This document shows positions 1 through 9,885 of a stretch of 64,000 nt of DNA, piece after piece. This stretch comes from Planococcus donghaensis MPA1U2 (GTDB taxonomy: Bacteria; Bacillota; Bacilli; Bacillales_A; Planococcaceae), in contig NZ_AEPB01000001.1 of assembly GCF_000189395.1 (NCBI RefSeq), positions 62,001-126,000 on the forward strand, given 5' to 3'. Within the stretch, counting starts at the first letter, position 1. Each line of letters opens with the position of its first letter. The position numbers were made by a program, and so were the translations under genes. Under the pieces are notes generated by a model. The model worked only from the letters and a program-made list of their open reading frames with translations, searched no databases and had not been told where the DNA came from.

Positions 1-106
1 TGGCATCATTCACGTGGATTTCAACACATTAGTAAGAACGAAAAAAGATAGTTATTACTGGTATAAACAAACGATAAAAAATGGTTGGTTTGATATGTTC
101 TACTAA
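1..106 (+). CDS. GH1 family beta-glucosidase / 6-phospho-beta-glucosidase, C-terminal fragment
   Basis: Only the last 34 codons are present; the reading frame enters at base 2 and stops at TAA 104-106. The residues DSYYWYKQTI near the end match the conserved tail of glycoside hydrolase family 1 enzymes, where a Lys-Asp-Ser-(Tyr/Phe)-Tyr-Trp-Tyr segment follows the nucleophile strand. Such enzymes hydrolyse beta-glucosides or their 6-phosphates in the cytoplasm. Substrate and full length cannot be judged from this piece. Confidence 0.7.
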   Translation, partial: GIIHVDFNTLVRTKKDSYYWYKQTIKNGWFDMFY

Positions 107-420
107 ATTTTTTTGTACTAGAATAATACGGGTAAAGGTAAAGGCATTTATACAACTTTGGGCTAATAAACCAAAAGTGTATAGATGTCTTATTTTTTGC
201 GGAATTATCGGAATCTTCTATTGAAATTTGGTGAATATACCTGTATTATGGATATAATTTAGTTCATTAGGTGTACTCTGTAATATGTCCTATATAAGCA
301 TAATGTATTGAAAAAACTTATAATTTTTACATTTTTGATTCTAAAGTAGGATAAATGACTAGTGGGAGAATCGTTCTTCTGTTTTTGGCATGCGTAATTA
401 GTTAGGAAAGAGGTTTAACT
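107..420. other. Intergenic region, 314 bp
   Basis: AT-rich gap between the GH1 fragment and the first GGDEF-EAL gene. An imperfect hairpin (149-160 with 171-183) follows the GH1 stop but lacks a clean T-run, so it is only a weak terminator candidate. The AGGAAAGAGG ribosome binding site of the next gene lies just before 421. No ORF, RNA gene or convincing promoter pair was recognised. Confidence 0.5.
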
Positions 421-2865
421 ATGGATTATTTTTTACTTAATGATTACATGCTGTCAATTGTAGTAGCCAGTATAGCTGCTTTTATAGGCGTTAGTATTAT
501 CATGAAAATCGATTTTGTTGATAAAAACAAAAACAAAGTGCGCATCACATCGTTTATGGCAGGATTCGTTATTTACTTTGCTTATCTTAATACATATTTC
601 ACCGGTGCTATGACTCCGATTAATTTATTATTGATTGTATCCATTATTCTTTTTTGTTCTTTTGCTGTTTATTCAGCGATTAGTACAATTTGTTATAAAG
701 AAGTTACATTTCAGCGGTTGCTAATCGGTTCGATGATTTTTGCGTTTTGTATTAGTTTAGTCAATTACATTGATCTTAGAAAAATAATGATCGAAAATAA
801 TTTAGATATGAACCTTCTATTGTTTATCAGTGCAAACATTTTGTTGTTAGGAAATGCGATAGCCACATTCCGATTTATTCGACAGTTACGGAAAATAGAG
901 AAAATCCATGTGAAGTGGATTATTTATGGAAGTGTAGCGATTGGACTTGCCTTTGCAAGTATTCGGTACACTTTGTTTTCGAGTATTACGCTATTTTCCA
1001 ACTTTGATTTATTTAACAATCATGACATTGAAATCTATGACTGGCTTTACTTTAATAACACCTTATTGCCATTAACGATTAATATATTTGGTTTGGTGTT
1101 TTTAGAGTTGTTTCCAAGTTTTATTTCCGAGTTGTATAGCGAAAAGCAAAAAGAGCTTATTTATAAGAATAAGCATCAATACGAAGCACTTTTTGAAAAC
1201 CAAGCAATTGCTATATTTTCAGTAGATGATAAAGGCGAAATCAATAAAGTGAACGAAGCGACAAAAAAAATAACAGGCTTTCGTCCAGAGGAACTAGATG
1301 AATATTCTTCCTTTAGTGAACTAATTGATGAACATCAACGAGCTGAATTTTTAAGTTTCCTAAAAATCGCATTTAATGGCGATTCCCAAATGTTTGAAAC
1401 AAAATTACTGACTAAGTTCAAAAATCATATTGATGTACAAATTACGTTAGTCCCCAACTTTTTAGATGAAGAGTTGACGCACATAAATGTGTTTGTAAAA
1501 GATATAACGGAAATCGCAGAAGCAAGAGAAAAGATGCACCATATGGCATATCATGATTCTTTAACGCTCTTACCAAATAGACGATATTTTGTAGAAGAGC
1601 TAGACCGAAGAATTACTTATTCCACAGCTTTTTCGCAAATGGCTGTCTGTTTTTTGGATTTAGATCGCTTTAAATTAGTGAATGATATTTTAGGACATCA
1701 AATCGGTGATCAATTGCTTCAAGTGTTAGCCGATCGTTTCCGGTCTTTAGTAGATAAAGACGTAGTCATTTCAAGATTAGGCGGAGATGAATTTACTTTC
1801 CTTTTTCCAGATGTCTCAGACTATGAAGTTTTCCAAAAGCAATTAGAGGATATTTTGCTTCAAATTCAAACACCTTTCCTATTAGGAAGTCAAAATCAGG
1901 AGCTTTACATAACAGGAAGCATTGGGATTGCTCTATATCCTGAAGATAGCCGAGTTGGAGAAGACTTAATGAAGTTCGCAGATGCAGCTATGTATAGTGC
2001 TAAAGAAAAAGGGAAAAATATGTATGAGTTTTACCATAATTATTTAAAAGAAAAAAACCCTAAACAGCTATCGTTAGAAGCGGACGTAAGAAAAGCAGTT
2101 AAAGAAAAACAATTCGAGATTTATTATCAGCCCCAAATAGATTATGCCACAGGAAAAATGTTTGGTGTAGAAGCGTTACTAAGATGGAACCATCCAAAAG
2201 AAGGCCTAATAAAGCCAGAAGACTTTATTGCACTAGTCGAAGACAGTGAGTTAATCATTGAGCTAGGCGAATGGGTGTTAAGTGAGTCTAGTAAACAAGT
2301 AAAAAGTTGGCAAGAACAAGGATGCGAAGATTTGTATTTGAGTGTCAATGTCTCGATCAAACAATTTTTCCATCATAACTTTATTGGGAAGATTGAAGAG
2401 ATTTTCGAAGAGACAGGCTACAATCTGGAACGGCTAGACTTAGAGATAACGGAAAGCATGGCGATTAAAGATGTAGAGTATGCAAAAGACATTTTTGATA
2501 GGTTAAGACATCTTGGCATTTCAATTAGTATGGATGATTTCGGTACAGGTTATAGCTCGTTAAACCATTTGAAGAATTTTTCCATCGATCGCTTGAAGAT
2601 TGACGGCTCGCTTGTACGAGATATTGAAACGGATGAAAAAGCTAGAACGATTATTGATACCATTATTGTCATGGCGAGAAACTTAAAGTTGCTGTCACTT
2701 GCTGAACAAGTCGAAACAGTAGAACAAGAAGCGTATTTAAAATCAATTGGCTGCAACGAAGTGCAAGGATACTTATACTCAGAACCTTTAACCGGAGATA
2801 ACATGGGTGAGTTTTTAACGAATAATTACAATGCTAGTTTATTAAACAGAGTAGACATTAGTTAA
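421..2865 (+). CDS. Membrane PAS-GGDEF-EAL protein (c-di-GMP cyclase/phosphodiesterase)
   Basis: An 814-residue membrane signalling protein expected to make and/or degrade cyclic di-GMP. Residues 1-240 hold about seven hydrophobic segments, possibly a degenerate MHYT-like sensor without the MHYT residues. A PAS domain spans about 250-365, a GGDEF domain about 375-540 (intact GGDEF at 454-458) and an EAL domain about 555-800 (EAL at 584-586, with the DDFGTGYSSL loop present). The upstream inhibitory RxxD site is absent: the expected Arg and Asp positions are Asp and Val. The EAL loop reads AEQVET instead of the usual AEGVET. AGGAAAGAGG precedes the ATG. The gene stands alone between a GH1 gene and katG. 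Both catalytic signatures are present, so net activity cannot be predicted. Confidence 0.9.
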   Translation: MDYFLLNDYMLSIVVASIAAFIGVSIIMKIDFVDKNKNKVRITSFMAGFVIYFAYLNTYFTGAMTPINLLLIVSIILFCSFAVYSAISTICYKEVTFQRLLIGSMIFAFCISLVNYIDLRKIMIENNLDMNLLLFISANILLLGNAIATFRFIRQLRKIEKIHVKWIIYGSVAIGLAFASIRYTLFSSITLFSNFDLFNNHDIEIYDWLYFNNTLLPLTINIFGLVFLELFPSFISELYSEKQKELIYKNKHQYEALFENQAIAIFSVDDKGEINKVNEATKKITGFRPEELDEYSSFSELIDEHQRAEFLSFLKIAFNGDSQMFETKLLTKFKNHIDVQITLVPNFLDEELTHINVFVKDITEIAEAREKMHHMAYHDSLTLLPNRRYFVEELDRRITYSTAFSQMAVCFLDLDRFKLVNDILGHQIGDQLLQVLADRFRSLVDKDVVISRLGGDEFTFLFPDVSDYEVFQKQLEDILLQIQTPFLLGSQNQELYITGSIGIALYPEDSRVGEDLMKFADAAMYSAKEKGKNMYEFYHNYLKEKNPKQLSLEADVRKAVKEKQFEIYYQPQIDYATGKMFGVEALLRWNHPKEGLIKPEDFIALVEDSELIIELGEWVLSESSKQVKSWQEQGCEDLYLSVNVSIKQFFHHNFIGKIEEIFEETGYNLERLDLEITESMAIKDVEYAKDIFDRLRHLGISISMDDFGTGYSSLNHLKNFSIDRLKIDGSLVRDIETDEKARTIIDTIIVMARNLKLLSLAEQVETVEQEAYLKSIGCNEVQGYLYSEPLTGDNMGEFLTNNYNASLLNRVDIS

Positions 2866-2892
2866 GCATTACGATAAAAAAAGTTCCTAATA

Positions 2893-2948
2893 AAAGTGCT
2901 AGACTTAAAAGTAGAAAGTTTACTTTTTAAGTTTATCACTTTATTTTT
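2893..2948 (+). terminator. Probable terminator after the GGDEF-EAL gene
   Basis: Two-part stem: AAAGTG (2893-2898) pairs with CACTTT (2937-2942), and ACTTAAAAGTA (2903-2913) pairs with TACTTTTTAAGT (2921-2932, one bulged T). A T-rich tail follows. The stem is AT-rich, so strength is uncertain. Confidence 0.5.
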
Positions 2949-3003
2949 TGAGGTTCTATTTTGCTTTTTAGAAATAATAGCTTTAAATTGACAGTCTTAT
3001 TGC

Positions 3004-3037
3004 TGTTCAGCTACGCTCTACTTTAGTATAATTCTAA
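3004..3037 (+). promoter_or_regulatory. katG promoter with overlapping PerR-type box
   Basis: TGTTCA (3004-3009) and TATAAT (3027-3032) are 17 bp apart. TTAGTATAATTCTAA at 3023-3037 overlaps the -10. It matches 11 of 14 specified positions of the Bacillus PerR box (TTATAATNATTATAA), and its two 7-bp arms are symmetric at 6 of 7 positions. It shares the TTAGAAT half-site (read on the other strand) with the box upstream of ahpC. Overlap with the -10 fits peroxide-relieved repression by PerR. The assignment is by consensus only. Confidence 0.6.
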
Positions 3038-3063
3038 TGTAAGAATCATTTTTACACGAGTAA

Positions 3064-5346
<2,283 letters not shown>

Positions 5347-5353
5347 TTTTTAA

Positions 5354-5395
5354 AAATCCTGATCAGACTTAATAAGGCTGATCAGGATTTTTTTT
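5354..5395 (+). terminator. Rho-independent terminator of katG
   Basis: A perfect 13-bp stem, AAATCCTGATCAG (5354-5366) with CTGATCAGGATTT (5378-5390), runs into a T-tract. Confidence 0.9.
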
Positions 5396-5438
5396 AGCTA
5401 AATTTTTAGTACGACCATTAGTTAAAAGGAGTGACTAA

Positions 5439-6638
5439 ATGAAGAAATTACTCGTACTTCTATTGACAGTGCTGGTTAGTCTAATAGGCTGTTCATCTGA
5501 GGAAGGTGTTCAAGAAGTGGAACAAGAAGCGGTTGATAACTCAGAAGAAACTAGTACAAATAAGGATTCAGAAACAACGATTAAACTAAATGGTATACCA
5601 ATTCGTATCGAAGCAGAGAAAGTAAACAATGACGTAGATGTAGAGTTTACTGTTGTATTGGATAATGGGCAAATTCAACGATTTAGAGTAAAAGCGGAAA
5701 GTGATCAATTATCAGAGCTTACGGGAGAACAGGCTGCAAAAACCGATCCTCAACCAAAAGATAATCTAGAGATGACACCTCTTCTGTTAGAAGCAAATGA
5801 ATTTGTTTATATCGATCAAAATGGCGATGTGGTTTTTTGGAATGAAGAACAAGAAATTGAGCGGCTTGCGATTAATGCGTTACCGGATTCAAATTTATTA
5901 GTTGATGACAAAAATCAAATTCTTGTGCTGACACAACCGTCTACTCGATATGATCACGGTATTTTTGGAGATCAAATAGAAGCAAGTGGCTTTGCAATTA
6001 TTGATGGGAATAAAAGAGAAGTGGTTCAAGAAGCCTCTGTTCCTCAAAACGATGTCATTGAAAGCTTGAAACCAATATGGGTAGATTGGGATCAAAATGG
6101 AACAAAAGAAATTGTCTTAACGTTAAGCAATGACCAAGAAGGAGCAAGATTGGTGTTGTATGATGAAGCCGGTAAACAATTAGCTGAAGGCAAGCCCCTC
6201 GGTCAAAGTCATCGGTGGAGACATGCATTAACAGTAGAGGCATTTCATTCTAAAGGCAAATTAGAACTAGCGGAGATTACAACTCCTCATATTGGTGGAA
6301 CTTTACAATTTATAGAATGGGACCAAGAAAGTAATAGCTTGAAAATAGTGGCTTCGGGGATTGAATACTCAACTCATTCAATAGGGAGTAAAAACCTCGA
6401 TATGCATGCATCAGTGGATTCTAATTTTGATGATCAAATCGAGTTGTGGGTGCCAAGTCAAAGGAAAGATGAACTAATTGGTATTCAACGAACTGCTAAT
6501 GGTTTTGATCCAATCGCACAATTCTCATTACAAGGTAATTTAAGTACAAACCTAGTTTCTGTAGCTACCGACAATCAGGCTATATTAGCCGCAGGTACTG
6601 ATTCAGCGACGTTAACAGTATGGACTTTTGTTGAATAA
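5439..6638 (+). CDS. Lipoprotein with FG-GAP/VCBS-like repeats
   Basis: A 399-residue predicted lipoprotein of unknown function. The N-terminus is a hydrophobic signal ending in a lipobox, LIGC with Cys18, followed by a Glu/Ser-rich linker. The mature part is beta-rich and carries acidic turns, such as DWDQNGTKE (about 211-219) and DSNFDDQIE (about 327-335), resembling the calcium-binding loops of FG-GAP/VCBS beta-propeller repeats. A propeller fold is inference. GGAGTG precedes the ATG. It lies between two terminators and is probably monocistronic, with no partner that reveals its role. Confidence 0.75.
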   Translation: MKKLLVLLLTVLVSLIGCSSEEGVQEVEQEAVDNSEETSTNKDSETTIKLNGIPIRIEAEKVNNDVDVEFTVVLDNGQIQRFRVKAESDQLSELTGEQAAKTDPQPKDNLEMTPLLLEANEFVYIDQNGDVVFWNEEQEIERLAINALPDSNLLVDDKNQILVLTQPSTRYDHGIFGDQIEASGFAIIDGNKREVVQEASVPQNDVIESLKPIWVDWDQNGTKEIVLTLSNDQEGARLVLYDEAGKQLAEGKPLGQSHRWRHALTVEAFHSKGKLELAEITTPHIGGTLQFIEWDQESNSLKIVASGIEYSTHSIGSKNLDMHASVDSNFDDQIELWVPSQRKDELIGIQRTANGFDPIAQFSLQGNLSTNLVSVATDNQAILAAGTDSATLTVWTFVE

Positions 6639-6665
6639 GAATGTACAGTGCTAGTCATTAATCGA

Positions 6666-6704
6666 AAAAAAGCAGCTCTCATCTATTGATGGGAGCTGCT
6701 TTTT
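6666..6704. terminator. Bidirectional terminator
   Basis: AAAAAGCAGCTCTCATC pairs with GATGGGAGCTGCTTTTT around a 4-nt loop. An A-run on the left and T-run on the right serve both the lipoprotein gene (+) and the dehydrogenase at 6722 (-). Confidence 0.85.
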
Positions 6705-6721
6705 GAATGGTGTTAAAAGAA

Positions 6722-7657
6722 TTATTTTAATGTGATTACAATTTTACCGCGAGCATGGTGTGTTTCGCTCAACGTATGTGCATCTTGCATAAACTCTTCA
6801 GTAAACTTAAACGTTTCTCCGACAATTGCTTTTAGTTCGCCGGCATCATACATGTCTGCCAGCTTTTGCAATTGTTCACCTTTCGGATCAAGCCACAAGA
6901 AAGCTGCTTCAACGTCATATTGTTTAGCTTCTTCTTCGTTTGGCGGTTGTGCAATTGAAACAAGTTTGCCTTTTGGTTTTAATACTTTGTAGCTGTTAGA
7001 TTGAACTTCTCCGCCCATTGAGTCTAGAACGAAATCATAATCCTCAAGCATTTCACTGAAATCTTCTGTTTGGTAATTAATTACTCGGTCTGCACCTAGT
7101 GATGTTACAAACTCGTCGTTTTTTTCACTGGCTGTTGTTGTTACATAGGCACCTAGAGATTTTGCAATTTGAATCGCAAAGTTCCCAACGCCACCCGCAC
7201 CAGCATGTATCAGCACTTTGTCGTCTTTTTTCACGCCGCCAAAGTCAACTAAACATTGCCAAGCGGTTAATCCAGCAAGCGGAATCGCAGCAGCTTCTTC
7301 AAAGCTCATTGAAGCCGGCATTTTAGCAAGTAAATTCTCATCTACGGGAACGTATTCAGCATACGTTCCTTGGTTTGTCGTTGCGGGTCTAGTGAAAACG
7401 CGTTCCCCAATTTCGAAATTAGTTACATTGCTTCCTTTTTCAACAATAACCCCTGCAGCATCCCATCCAAGGATAATTGGAAATTCAAATGGTAACATAT
7501 CTTTTAAATAACCCGCACGCACTTTCCAGTCGATTGGATTGATCGATGTTGCGTGTATTTCAACAAGTACTTGATTTTCTTGAATTGAGGGTTTTTCAAC
7601 TTCTCTTTCGGTTAATACATTTTTTTCTCCATATTGGTCAATAACAATTGCTTTCAT
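6722..7657 (-). CDS. NAD(P)-dependent alcohol dehydrogenase / quinone oxidoreductase (MDR family)
   Basis: A 311-residue medium-chain reductase. It has an N-terminal GroES-like domain (about 25-130, with PIDWKVRAGYL and GWDAAGV) and a Rossmann domain with the nucleotide loop GAGGVGNFAIQ (about 152-162). The four-Cys structural zinc lobe of classical alcohol dehydrogenases is missing, which fits the zinc-free quinone-oxidoreductase branch that reduces quinones or alpha,beta-unsaturated carbonyls. AGGAGG precedes the ATG. It lies 53 bp downstream of an old-yellow-enzyme gene on the same strand, presumably an operon under the TetR-type operator at 8910. Physiological substrate unknown. Confidence 0.85.
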   Translation of the reverse strand: MKAIVIDQYGEKNVLTEREVEKPSIQENQVLVEIHATSINPIDWKVRAGYLKDMLPFEFPIILGWDAAGVIVEKGSNVTNFEIGERVFTRPATTNQGTYAEYVPVDENLLAKMPASMSFEEAAAIPLAGLTAWQCLVDFGGVKKDDKVLIHAGAGGVGNFAIQIAKSLGAYVTTTASEKNDEFVTSLGADRVINYQTEDFSEMLEDYDFVLDSMGGEVQSNSYKVLKPKGKLVSIAQPPNEEEAKQYDVEAAFLWLDPKGEQLQKLADMYDAGELKAIVGETFKFTEEFMQDAHTLSETHHARGKIVITLK

Positions 7658-7710
7658 TTGATAGCCTCCTATTTTACATCCCGATAAATAATTGGTTTTT
7701 TTATGCTAAT

Positions 7711-8820
7711 TTAGTTTTGAGTGATCTCAAATTCTTTTAACGTTGCTTTTGGAAGAAGAGTTTTTTGAAAATCAAATACCTCTAATTCCTGTCCTGATAA
7801 TATTTTATTAGGCCAATCTTGATTGGCAAGAGCTCCTTTACCGATTGTGACAAGATCTGCTTTGCCTTTACTAAGCAATGATTCAACAAGTTGAGGATTT
7901 TCTAAAGCCCCGTTGGCAATTGCCACTGTATTTCCGTATTTCTTAGCAAGTTCGACTAATGTTGAAGGAGACTCAGGAAATGCAGCCTCAGTCGCATTTG
8001 GTTCAGATGTATGAATATAATCGACGCCAGCTTGTCCAATTCGACTAAAAATTAGTTTAGCATCGTCAATTCCATTTGCCCATTTATAGTCAGCGTCGTT
8101 CACTTTGGCTTGAGCAATACGAATACCTACTGGGAAATCGCTTCCTACAGTATCACGTACGGCTTCAATAACTTCTATAATTAAACGCAGGCGGTTTTCT
8201 GTGGAACCACCGTATTCGTCGGTTCTATGATTTGTATAGTCGGTTAAAAATTGATCTAAAATATATCCATTTGCTCCATGAATTTCAACTCCATCAAAGC
8301 CAGCTTCTTTTGCGTTTTTAGCAGAGCTAACAAAACTTGTGATAAGTTGAGAAATATCTTCTTTTGTCATTTCTTTAGGCATTGAAAACTCACCTGAACC
8401 GCCGTAAAATGCCAATTGTTCTCCTTTTGGTTTAACAGCAGAAGGTGCCATCGTATCTTCTTTAAAGCGATTTCCTTGTGAAAGTGCTCCTGCATGCATT
8501 AGTTGTAAAAATATTTTCGACCCTTGTTTATGAACGGCTTGAACCACGGGTTTCCATGCCTCAGTTTGATCAGGGGTAGCAATTCCAGGCTGGTTAAAAT
8601 AGCCTTGGCTATACAGCTTGTCAGTATAAGTGCCTTCGGTAATGATAAGGCTAAATCCACCTTTAGCAAAATTAGCATAATACTGAGCCATATCTTCAGT
8701 TGCTAATCCCGTTTCAGTTGCACTTGTTCTTGTCATAGGTGCAAGTGCAGCACGACTATCTAATGTGACATTTCCTATTTTTAATTCAGAAAATAATGTT
8801 TGAAATTGGTTATTCGTCAA
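7711..8820 (-). CDS. Old yellow enzyme family NADH:flavin oxidoreductase (NemA-like)
   Basis: An FMN-dependent ene-reductase of about 369 residues. The TIM-barrel signatures are clear: LAPMTR near the N-terminus, FLQLMHAGALS (FMN/active site), FDGVEIHGANGYILDQF (substrate His and Asn) and the C-terminal ANGALENP / TIGKGALANQDWP phosphate-binding part. Such enzymes reduce activated alkenes, quinones, maleimides or nitro compounds. A TTG at 8820 is preferred as start because GGTGAT sits 4 nt before it. A GTG at 8829 is in frame but has its Shine-Dalgarno almost touching. It heads a two-gene unit with the dehydrogenase at 6722 and lies next to a TetR gene, the arrangement of nemR-nemA in enterobacteria. 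Exact substrate not inferable. Confidence 0.88.
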   Translation of the reverse strand: MTNNQFQTLFSELKIGNVTLDSRAALAPMTRTSATETGLATEDMAQYYANFAKGGFSLIITEGTYTDKLYSQGYFNQPGIATPDQTEAWKPVVQAVHKQGSKIFLQLMHAGALSQGNRFKEDTMAPSAVKPKGEQLAFYGGSGEFSMPKEMTKEDISQLITSFVSSAKNAKEAGFDGVEIHGANGYILDQFLTDYTNHRTDEYGGSTENRLRLIIEVIEAVRDTVGSDFPVGIRIAQAKVNDADYKWANGIDDAKLIFSRIGQAGVDYIHTSEPNATEAAFPESPSTLVELAKKYGNTVAIANGALENPQLVESLLSKGKADLVTIGKGALANQDWPNKILSGQELEVFDFQKTLLPKATLKEFEITQN

Positions 8821-8909
8821 AATAATCACCGTCCCTTTAAAATTTATAAGCGCCTCATATATATGAATTGGTTTCCCTTCAAAAGAAAGAGTAAACTGGG
8901 ATAAAAGTT

Positions 8910-8929
8910 GTACCTACCAGTCGGTACAA
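8910..8929 (-). promoter_or_regulatory. TetR-type operator overlapping the promoter of the OYE-dehydrogenase unit
   Basis: GTACCTACCAGTCGGTAC at 8910-8927 is an 18-bp inverted repeat matching its own reverse complement at 14 positions. On the minus strand it fills the spacer of a candidate promoter: TTGTAC (8929-8924), 17 bp, then TTTTAT (8906-8901). It lies 90 bp upstream of the OYE start and resembles the GACCGRYCGGTC-type operators of NemR-like TetR regulators. The adjacent TetR protein is the likely ligand-responsive repressor. Confidence 0.6.
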
Positions 8930-8940
8930 AAAAGGATAAC

Positions 8941-8984
8941 AAAAAAAGAAGAATAGAGTCAATTTTTATGATTCTCTACTCTTC
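8941..8984 (-). terminator. Terminator of the TetR gene
   Basis: GAAGAATAGAGTC (8948-8960) pairs imperfectly with GATTCTCTACTCTTC (8970-8984). On the minus strand it runs into seven Ts (8947-8941). The right arm overlaps the TetR stop codon. Confidence 0.7.
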
Positions 8985-9560
8985 ATTTAAATTGTACTCG
9001 TTGCGAATAACATCAGTAATGTCATATAGAACTTGAATATCTTGTTTGTTTTTCATAAGCAAAATAGCCCCTTCAATCATAGCAATCATTGCCCGTGAAT
9101 ATTTTGCGGTATCAACCTTCTTATCCAGTTCTCCATGTTGCTGCAATTCATCTAAAGCTCGTTGGATTTTCTCCTCCCATTGTTTAAAAAAAGAAGAAAT
9201 TTTATCTCTAAGTACTGGTTCGTGTTCACTAATTTCAATTGCTAAATTTCCTAAAGCACAGCCACTTTGAGCTTGATTTTCAAATTGCATAGCACACAAT
9301 TTATCTAACATTTGGTTTAATCTCAATTTCGGAGCAGTTGGTTGATCCAAAACTTCTTCGAAAATGTCATGTTTCATAGTACCGATTAAATATTCTACAA
9401 CAGCATCAGCAAGATCTTGTTTTGAAGTGAAATAATGATAAAACTGACCTTTTCCAATACCACTCGAAGTTAAAATATCACTTAACTTTGTATTTGTATA
9501 ACCAAGAGAATGTATAAGTAATGAAGCTTCATAAATTATTTTTTCTTTCTTAGGTGTCAT
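8976..9560 (-). CDS. TetR/AcrR family transcriptional regulator (NemR-like)
   Basis: A 194-residue one-component repressor. The N-terminal helix-turn-helix covers about residues 5-50 (KLSDILTSSGIGKGQFYHYF, the TetR recognition-helix pattern), followed by an all-helical ligand/dimer domain. A Cys90 and a Cys97 lie in the C-terminal domain (KLCAMQFENQAQSGCALGN, about 88-106), a spacing seen in the NemR/YxaF-type C-terminal family; redox sensing would be inference. GGAGAGG precedes the ATG. It lies upstream of, and in the same direction as, the OYE-dehydrogenase unit, separated by a terminator and the candidate operator. Confidence 0.88.
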   Translation of the reverse strand: MTPKKEKIIYEASLLIHSLGYTNTKLSDILTSSGIGKGQFYHYFTSKQDLADAVVEYLIGTMKHDIFEEVLDQPTAPKLRLNQMLDKLCAMQFENQAQSGCALGNLAIEISEHEPVLRDKISSFFKQWEEKIQRALDELQQHGELDKKVDTAKYSRAMIAMIEGAILLMKNKQDIQVLYDITDVIRNEYNLNEE

Positions 9561-9885
9561 ACAATCCTCTCCTGTACGGCGAATCTATAGTAGAAGTTTT
9601 ATTTACTATAACATTTAACCTAGAAGATTTAAATATATGCGCTCACTTAATTCACAGCTAGCTTATAAAATAGTTAATCATATAAAATGATAATAAGTAG
9701 ATATATTATACTAAAATTGTTTAAAAAAATAAGAGAAATGACTACGTATATAGTATAATCTATTAGGTATAAATAACTTTTTTTAAAAAGAAGTGTATTT
9801 TTCTTTTAACTTATTAGTTAGAAAATGTATAAATGCGAAAAATTTTCATGTAATCATGACGCAGCTAAGAAAGGTAGATTTCATT
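9561..9885. other. Intergenic region, 325 bp
   Basis: Very AT-rich divergent gap between the TetR gene (-) and a GGDEF-EAL gene (+). A TATAAT at 9754-9759 is a plausible -10 for the rightward gene, but no good -35 lies 16-18 bp upstream. An in-frame GTG at 9793 and ATG at 9856 extend the downstream frame but have no ribosome binding site, so they were not taken as starts. Confidence 0.4.

Noticed and set aside
8853-8866. Palindrome TCATATATATGA between operator and OYE start
   Set aside because: Simple alternating AT sequence in a leader; no support as an operator compared with the 18-bp repeat upstream.
9793-9885. N-terminal extension of the Cache-GGDEF-EAL gene from a GTG at 9793
   Set aside because: No ribosome binding site and the extra residues do not resemble the signal-anchor start; AAAGG precedes the ATG at 9886.
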